DNA of 64,000 bases from Simmondsia chinensis (lineage: Eukaryota; Streptophyta; Magnoliopsida; Caryophyllales; Simmondsiaceae), in NCBI GenBank assembly GCA_018398585.1, contig JAGTTD010000015.1:4779001-4843000 (forward strand). Reading direction: 5' to 3'. This document shows positions 57,363 to 64,000 of this stretch, one piece after another. The notes under the pieces are model-generated. The model searched no databases and had not been told where the DNA came from. It saw only the letters and a list, made by a program, of their open reading frames with translations. Numbering within the stretch: position 1 is the first letter of the stretch; each line of letters starts with the position of its first letter. A program made the translations under genes and the position numbers.

Positions 57363-57582
57363 GCAAAGCAAAAGCAACATACCCAATGCCCCAAGAGCTC
57401 CCGCCTAAGCAAGGTTGGGGGCGGATGTACGCAAACTTCCCCTTCAGGGTATTACCCCTGAAGAGAGGTTGTTTCCGAGCGCTCCGAACCTGAGGTGAGG
57501 ACTTCCCAGGAGGTCACCTATCTTGGTACTGCTCTCGTCCAATCACGCTTAACTTTGGAGTCCTAATGAGATCCGGTGATGG
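57363..57582 (-). mobile_element. 5S rRNA-headed SINE, copy 4 (subfamily I)
   Basis: Minus strand: CATCACCGGATCTCATTAGG, AAGTTAAGCGTGATTGGACG (box A), GTACCAAGATAGGTGACCTC (box C), GGAAGTCCTCACCTCAGGTT (same junction as copies 1 and 2), CGGAAACAACCTCTCTTCAG, GCGTACATCCGCC, GCATTGGGTATGTTGCTTT. Duplication TTAGTGTCAT (57353-57362) and TTAGTATCAT (57583-57592), one mismatch. The very 5' start is slightly truncated. Confidence 0.85.
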
Positions 57583-57599
57583 TTAGTATCATAAAAGGT

Positions 57600-58110
57600 G
57601 AAAATCAAACGTCAAACAAAATTGGAATACCAACACATATCAAAAAGATTGAAATACACAGGGTCAAATCCCAAGGAAAAGGAACAGGGAGCTAGCTCCA
57701 TGAGGATGAACACTCTATCATAACAAAAAAAATTGAACCATCTTGTTTGACCCGATCATCGGCTTCATCACAAATGCTTACAACTGGCTAAACAAACCAA
57801 AGGACACCTACGGCTTCAAGCAAACTCCAAAAAAGATCTCAATCACCACCATGTCCATCAAACACCGGGAGGAAAAATGTTAAGGATGATGGTTTCCAAC
57901 AGTTGGAGCATCAATTCTCTTCAAATAGCTACATGCCATTTACAAAGATATATGCAGCTCTCATGATCTCAAGAACAGCTCGATGATGGATTTGGTGCTC
58001 TCTCTTAAAGAAGAGAAGCCTAAACCGTTCACCCTTAAGAGAATAGACAAGGATCGATCCAGTGGTCGCTCCTAAGTTGTGGGAGCTGGAAGAACATAAC
58101 CTTGGTTACC
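57600..58110. other. Unassigned sequence
   Basis: No supported frame. One minus-strand heptapeptide match is discussed under rejected items. Confidence 0.3.
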
Positions 58111-58125
58111 ACACCGATTTTTTTT

Positions 58126-58440
58126 TTTTTATTTTTTTATCAGATGATTAGCACACTGATCCACTGACCTATTCACTTCCCTTAAGCGATGTTGGAAAGA
58201 GATGCACACCATCTTAGTTGAAAGTACAGATATCATCCACTAATAACTGAATGTCAGCCAAAATAGTATTTGACCATTTAATCGCTTTAATAAGTACCTC
58301 ATTGTCACATTCTAATTCAACTTATTTTGGTTGCCTGATCAAACTGGTCTCTAGTCGTCATCGCCTTGTGACAAGAATGGGAGCATTTTTCATCCCTCTC
58401 GAAATTGATCTTGATGCAATCATTTCTGGGGCCCTACATA
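58126..58440 (-). pseudogene. L1-type LINE RNase H-like (RVT_3) domain fragment
   Basis: The minus strand reads VELECDNEVLIKAIKWSN and TILADIQLLVDDICTF, then after a frameshift VCISFQHRLREVNRSVDQC and ANHLIKK, followed within a few bases by an A-rich run. The pattern LE.D...L..AI, ..I..L..DI, and R..N..AD..A is the RNase H-like domain at the end of plant L1 ORF2. The frameshift and truncation make it non-functional. Confidence 0.65.
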
Positions 58441-61400
58441 TATATATATATACACACATACATACCTACCACAATAGCATTCACATTTTGTAAAAACAAT
58501 AATTCAAGTTTGTTTTCTTTCTCCCCACTTGTTTGTCACTCTAGAATGAGGTGGATCAGCTACACATTTGTTTTGAGCTGCTACATGCCATTTATAGGTA
58601 CCATAGTTCTCTTTCATTAATACAAACTTAAAAGGCCCTGTACATTCAGGACAAGACACGAAGGCAATCATAAAAAAAAAAATTAGAACTTAGATACCAG
58701 AAAAGGTTGAGTAGGGAATGAAGAACTAGCATCACGCATGCCATTATGTGGAACGTGATGTAGCTCGTCTGTACTGGATTAAAGCACATCCAAATAAACA
58801 CCAAAAAACTCTTGGAATCTCATTAACTCTATAAAAAAACCTCCCCTCCAAAGGTGAAATTACTACTCAAATTAAAGTTCTTTCACTTTCCTTTTAAGTT
58901 TTTAAAGATGATAAAAATTACAATGGAAGACGGGGTGACCACTGATCAGGTTTAATCCAAGTCATTTCCGATAAAAGACAGAGTAGTTGCCACTATGATA
59001 ACTCTTACTATTGACCATCAACCATGAGCAAGGTCAAAAATAAGATTTTAGGTGTCCAAAGAAAGTTTGATCAGCTAACACCTTTTTTGTGGTTACTAAG
59101 GTTTCCACGTTAACTTTATCCATCCTTGACTAATTTACTTTATATTGTAATACTATCTAATATGTGAGGCCCTCGTATGATAAAGTACTATGTATTTATA
59201 ATGTTAACACATAGATTATTATTATCAATTATTAACGATGATATATTGTGGAAGTAAGCTAACAATACAACTAACTTTACAAAAGAGATTTTATCGAATT
59301 GGGACCGCAAGTGACTACTTTGATTGCTTGGAGTCTTTACCAACCCTGAAACAATTTATAAGACACCAAAAAGAACAATGAGTAATACCAGTTTGTTAGG
59401 CAAAACCCCAAAACTTGGGTTCGATTTAGATCCCAAACAAGATCTAAAAAACAAAAGATAAGGGGAAGGGAGAGAGAAACAATACGTGATAACCCCTCAA
59501 ATGAGGGAAAAACCACGAGCTGAACGATTAAAGCTTCACTAGATTTGGATTTACAAGATTACAAGCTCTTCTCTCACACTCTCTTTATTTTGCTCTAAAC
59601 TAGGTCGAAGCCCTATATGAATCATATTATAGCAGCCAAGAGAAAGGAAGCTCCAGAAAAGCACAAGTATAACAACCCGATCAAAAAAAAAAAAAAAAAG
59701 GCCTGCACAGGCCCGAGGGGCCCGATCCCTCCACTCTTCTTCAAACCTCTACTTGAAATCTAGACTAAAAAGTTTGAAACACAACGCAAAACTAATTGAA
59801 TTTTTTTCTAAAATCATAACCACCACAATTATATGGAAATAAGAATTTAAGAAAATTGTGATTCTACAAATTTTCTCTTAAGAGGGAGCTATCAACAAGA
59901 AGATCATGATGACGTGTCCAAATTTCAAACTCTCCCAACATGTAGGGCAACTGTCCCCGTGAAATCCATGAGTGGACCCCCTCCCTAATAAATTTTGTTA
60001 ACATATACATTGAAAATCAACAAACTATTTAATATCATATAATAACATAACATAACTTTTAAGTGCAATCCTAAACAGTCTAGATTCATAAAGAGAACGT
60101 CGGCAAGATTCAATCATTACCATTTCATTATTAGGTCCCTACTAACCTTGATATATTTCTACCTTTTATTACTATTTTCGTAATAGTTTCGTATATTTTA
60201 TTTTAACCTGATCAAATACACCTGTACATCTCGGATAACTTTTTGGTATTTTTAAGCCTGTTAGAAAAAATCATACCCAAACAAAACGGAAGCATAAAAA
60301 CGTCAACACAAACAATAGAATAATTTACGTGGAAATCCTCTCTTAACTAGATGACAAAACTACATGATCCAAACAATACCTCATTTGCTATTGATTTTGG
60401 AATTACAAATCAGAATCATAGCCCAAAGCCCAATCCTACAAGCACTCGACTAAAATGTAATTTTAGCACAGACAAAGCTACAAGCTCTCCTACAATGTAA
60501 TTTTCAGACAGAAAACTATAAAGCTTCAATTTAAACAAACTCATAAACCACCCGCAATCAATTTCCACGCTCGGGCCACCCTTTACAGATGCACTTTTCC
60601 TCTCAGGTGGTGCAGTCTATCAATCACCCTATAAGCCCCACTTACAACCAAGTTACTTCGTCCTCCTAATTCAAATTCAAAACTCAATCTTACCTAACTA
60701 ATATGTTACCTAAATATCACTCTTTCTTTTTTCTTCATTCTCATATCTATAATAATAATATGCTAACATACCAACCCAGTTAAGGATAGAAGTGGCAAAT
60801 TAGTATAGTATCTGTGTTCATATCACATGAGGAGTTAGAGAAAAGTGATTGCCACGTACTTGACCCATTCAGTGATTTTTTATTACATGTTACTAGTATG
60901 ACAACTTACAAACATACCAAAAATATACCGGTTAACAATAGCAACCAAGTACATGACACATTTATAATTACACAAAATAAATCACTAATTTAACATACGA
61001 TCAAATGTACTTTAAATTATTTCATGTCAACGCATATATAGAAATATACACATATTCATATACATATAGAATAATTGCAATACACAATTTGAATAACTCA
61101 TCCACATAACTGCATAAATAAGTTAAGCATGTCGAAATAGGTTGACCCAACTAAAATCTAAATTCAACATATTTTTTAAAATTGGTTAAATATGTCGATC
61201 CAAATTCAACCCAACTCCCAAAACTCCATATCATATATTTTTCAACAGCTCAAGTTGAAGTTGATGTTCCACAACCAACCCCACCTGCCCATGAGCTTCT
61301 TATAGAGATGTGACACTGATGGGTGACCTCCACATGTATATGTCAGCTATGTCCAATCAGTTAAATATTTCGTTAAATCTAATCCTAAACGACTTTGTTA

Positions 61401-61772
61401 AAACTCCATACAAATTCACGCTCATCAGTGAAAACTATATTTCATTCAAATCTCAAATCAATTGTTTAATTTATCAATCACAATTGTACGTCTATTGCGA
61501 AAAGATGCATACTATGAAACAAATGAAATAAAACCAAACAAGACATGATTCAACTTTTGACTTAAATCAGACACAACTTACCATTTTCTGAACGAAATAA
61601 TCTAACATAATAGTTATATCTTGTGAATTTTAGAGCAAAAACGAATTGACAGTCACTAAGGAATGTCTGTAATCACTCACCATTTGCAACTTCTGTTTTC
61701 TTCATAAAACCAAAATTAAATTTTAAAATAATTTTTTTATTTTACAATTTTTGACAAAGATCGAGGAAAAAA
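58441..61772. other. 3.3 kb without supported genes
   Basis: TA/CA microsatellite at 58438-58460. I found no protein motif, RNA gene or clear transposon end. Short open frames (for example 61310-61531) have no recognisable features. Confidence 0.35.
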
Positions 61773-61969
61773 TGTTAAATTTCACCAGTCTTTTAGGCCT
61801 AATCCACGGAGTTGGAATATATGAGGTCCATAAATAAGCCCAAGTAGGGTTCCATCCTAAAACCAATTAGCGTTTGGTCGAGTAACCTACTAGACTTATA
61901 TGTTGGTCTCTTCACTCTCACAACTCCTACATGGGATTCAAATTAGACTCATATGTAAAGTTCTTAACA
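61773..61969 (-). repeat. Solo LTR of the second TRIM family
   Basis: 197 bp matching the LTRs at 51199-52447 (TCTTTTAGGCCTAATCCACG, GGTTCCATCCTAAAACCAAT, TTATATGTTGGTCTCTTCAC), starting TG and ending CA on the plus strand. Both sides have AAAAA, a possible 5-bp duplication, though low-complexity. Confidence 0.8.
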
Positions 61970-62014
61970 AAAAATAATATCATTTCCAAAACTTGATTTT
62001 TAATTTTAAAAGAC

Positions 62015-62147
62015 GAAAAAACAACAACAACAAACCCAGTACCTCAAGGGCTCCCGCATGAGCAGGGTCTGGGGGAGGTGAATGTACACAACATTACCCC
62101 TTTAAAGTGTTACCCTAAAGAAAGGTTGTTTCCGGAAACTCACAACC
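62015..62147 (-). mobile_element. TTG-tailed headless SINE/RTE copy
   Basis: Minus strand: GTTGTGAGTTTCCGGAAACA, TTAGGGTAACACTTTAAAGG, CAGACCCTGCTCATGCGGGA, CCCTTGAGGTACTGGGTTTG, (TTG). A perfect 15-bp duplication TTAATTTTAAAAGAC at 62000-62014 and 62148-62162. Confidence 0.87.
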
Positions 62148-62704
62148 TTAATTTTAAAAGACCAAAAACTAAAAATAAAAACCAAAAAATGATACCAAAC
62201 AGACTCGTTGTATCTAAAATGGCTTCTAAAACAACATGGACGGAAAAAACATAGATGCTGGGAGATGTGTTGAAAACATGGGACATAAGAGGGGTTTGGC
62301 TCTTTGCTAATGCGAAGAGGCCATACATATAGGACACAAACATTTCCCTCCAAATGCAGACACAAATCTATTGAGGAGTCCACATGTGATTGCATTCACA
62401 AAGGTTCACTTCAACAGAATAAAAATCAATATATAAGTTCAACTAACAACTCAATGAATGCTAATAAATTTAGAGATAGATTTATGTTTAAACTTACATG
62501 CAAATCTCATATACGTGAACAATGCCCAATGTAGTTGTAATTGGTATAAAACACACTGGAGACACGGATTTTTATGTAACACACCAATAACCATAAGGGT
62601 ATTGGGCAATTGGACCGGAGAAGATGACAAAGTATATTTGGTACATATGGAAGGACATGAACTCACATGCCAATATCTTCGCAAGATTCTTTACCTGACA
62701 GTAA

Positions 62705-62835
62705 CCTGTATTTTTCCTTGTACGTTAGTTTAGTCTTCACACTTTCAATTGTGTTAATTTAATACTTGAAATCGTAGCAATATTGTTCAAGAATGTATTC
62801 CCATTATCGTATTAACAAAAAATTAACGCCCAAGA
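62705..62835. repeat. Partial, diverged MITE family B
   Basis: CCTTGTACGTTAGTTTAGTC, CTTTCAATTGTGTTAATTTA resembles one arm of family B (CTTGTACTTTTAATTGTGTC). The other arm is not seen. Confidence 0.4.
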
Positions 62836-62988
62836 TAATGACGTCAATACACCCCTTGAACTACGTTACTAAAGCTAAAATAGTAAAGCAACAAACTAAC
62901 ACGAATAAAAATTTAAAGAGCAAAATTAATGCACGTGATAAAGTAGCATTTGACCTAGCTTTTTTCCCTTAAAAAAAGTGTTTTTAGA

Positions 62989-63011
62989 GGGGGGGGGGGG
63001 GGGGGGGGGGG
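62989..63011 (+). repeat. Poly(G) run of 23
   Basis: An unbroken G tract between two copies of TTTTTTAGAGG-like sequence. Could form G-quadruplex structures. Length may be unreliable in sequencing or assembly. Confidence 0.8.
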
Positions 63012-63024
63012 AACTTTTTTAGAG

Positions 63025-63255
63025 GGTGTTTGGTTTAGAAAGAAAAAATGCTTTTAAAATAAAAGTATAAGTTATTTTTCTACTTTTAAACAGATGCGGA
63101 AAAATAGTACTTTAAAGTAAAAGTAGAAGTAGAAGCAAAAATTAAAAATTTTAAAGATAAGTACCCTTATCAAAAGCACTTTTTACAGAAAAGTGCTTCT
63201 GCAAAATGTGTTTTTAAAAGCAGTTTTTTCATAGCTTACCTAAACGTTAGTCTAG
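63025..63255. mobile_element. Small hAT-like MITE (probable)
   Basis: Starts GGGTGTTTGGTTTAGAAAG and contains AAAAGCACTTTTTACAGAAA and AAGTGCTTCTGC, words common in plant MITEs of this type. Ends near CTTACCTAAACG. The right terminus is degraded. Confidence 0.45.
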
Positions 63256-63932
63256 TGAGCTATTTAACCTAATATCAATAAGTTCTATAATGAACTTACC
63301 CCACTCAAGCTCGAATATGGTCCAAATGTGTCCAATCTATGAGCCTGACCTGAGCACATGGAAACTTCACAAAATGAGCCACCTGCACTCATAAATGAAC
63401 ACATTAAACAAATCATGGACCCTTATGTTTTCACGTGAAAACCAACCCCATCCCTCCCCCCCCCAAAAAATCAACTTGATAGGATCAATCCCCTTCACTT
63501 AAATATTTTCTTGTTATTCTTTTCTTTTTTAAAGGAGGTAAAGAGCGCGCTTAAAGATCTATCTGTAATTAACCTAACTAGAGATTCAACATTCACTACC
63601 CTGTTGATAACTACAAAAATAGCCCATTCTAGAAGACAGTAGAAGTAACACCAAGACACTACCGCTCCCTTCACCCATACCGCCCTCTACCCGTACTGCC
63701 CCTCCACCCATACCATCCCTTCACCATTACCGCCCCTTTATCCATACCGTCCCTCTACCCATACAGCCCCTCCATCCATACCGCCTCTCTGTCAACACCA
63801 CCCCTCTCATCCAATAGCGTCCATCTCATGCACTCTCCACCCCCTATAAATATGAGATAAATCATAGAGCATAAGGCAAGAGACTTGAGCCTAGTTCCCC
63901 CTCTTCGAACCCAACCAAAAAACCTCGAAACA
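63256..63932 (+). repeat. 5' LTR (3' part) of a Tat-like Ty3 element
   Basis: The LTR end GAAACA at 63932 is followed after two bases by the primer-binding site. Upstream are a TATA box CTATAAATATG (63844-63854) and a minisatellite of about seven ACCCATACCGCCCCTCT units (63659-63785). The left end was not found, so the start coordinate is arbitrary. Confidence 0.65.
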
Positions 63933-63934
63933 AT

Positions 63935-63951
63935 TGGCGTCGTCTATGGGA
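63935..63951 (+). other. Primer-binding site of a Tat-like Ty3 element
   Basis: TGGCGTCGTCTATGGGA closely matches the TGGCGCCGTCTGTGGGA primer-binding site typical of plant Tat-lineage elements. Confidence 0.75.
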
Positions 63952-63972
63952 AGGGCATTAAAGTTTTTCCCC

Positions 63973-64000
63973 ATGTCAAACACTAGTCAATCTACCAACC
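63973..64000 (+). CDS. Possible gag start of the Tat-like element (runs off the window)
   Basis: ATG at 63973 opens a frame MSNTSQSTN to the window edge, 21 bases after the primer-binding site. Position fits a gag start; too short to confirm. Confidence 0.35.

Noticed and set aside
57840..57880. Minus-strand VFDGHGG heptapeptide, the signature of PP2C phosphatases
   Set aside because: Only seven residues match; a stop follows within two codons and neither flank resembles a PP2C.
1..64000. CRISPR arrays, bacterial-type operons, integrons
   Set aside because: The window is plant nuclear DNA; the regular repeats present are minisatellites, TRIM arrays and fold-back units, not spacer-separated identical repeats.

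Overview
This is nuclear DNA of a flowering plant, probably a dicot. The evidence is a five-exon gene for prefoldin subunit 6 with plant-type introns, several lineages of plant LTR retrotransposons (copia, chromovirus, Athila-like, Tat-like), RTE and L1 LINEs, tRNA-derived SINEs, TRIMs and MITEs, and high AT content. The species cannot be named from the sequence. Almost all of the window is transposon-derived. Only two host genes can be supported: PFD6 (33338-40871, +), and the first exon of an unidentified secreted or membrane protein (800-893, -) that runs off the left edge.

Layout. 1-1130: start of the minus-strand gene with a CT-rich leader. 1180-1862: a 5S-rRNA-headed SINE and a possible Helitron. 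1889-5792: a decayed copia element (-) whose LTR hosts a Harbinger-like MITE. 5793-about 8520: a gag-only chromovirus inserted into the copia integrase. 8540-13120: no gene, with possible LTR promoter sequence. 13149-17507: RTE LINE 3' ends, two more 5S-headed SINEs, an AT-rich palindrome and a MITE. 17521-22981: an L1 3' end split by a complete but decayed copia element (17708-22707). 23980-24109: a tRNA-derived SINE. 24203-31522: an Athila-like element with LTRs, gag and protease but no reverse transcriptase or integrase. 32443-33232: a MITE-like repeat ending about 105 bp before the PFD6 start codon. 33338-40871: PFD6, with a tandem TRIM array in intron 1 and three nested MITEs in intron 4. 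41000-62990: L1 and RTE 3' ends, hAT-like MITEs, a second TRIM array nested in a MITE, fold-back elements and a fourth 5S-headed SINE. About 63250-64000: the end of a Tat-like 5' LTR with primer-binding site and gag start.

How the parts fit. The main theme is LINE-driven retrotransposition. Two LINE fragments carry the last codons of an RTE-type reverse transcriptase followed by a 3' region ending in TTG repeats. The same 3' region ends at least four SINEs whose 5' half is 5S rRNA with its internal promoter, one SINE with a different head, and several headless copies, most with 10-28 bp target-site duplications. This is a LINE with its SINE parasites in one window. A second machinery, L1 with poly(A) tails, is also present. 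The 5S-headed SINE family, with two different 5S-to-tail junctions, is the most likely candidate here for something not well described.
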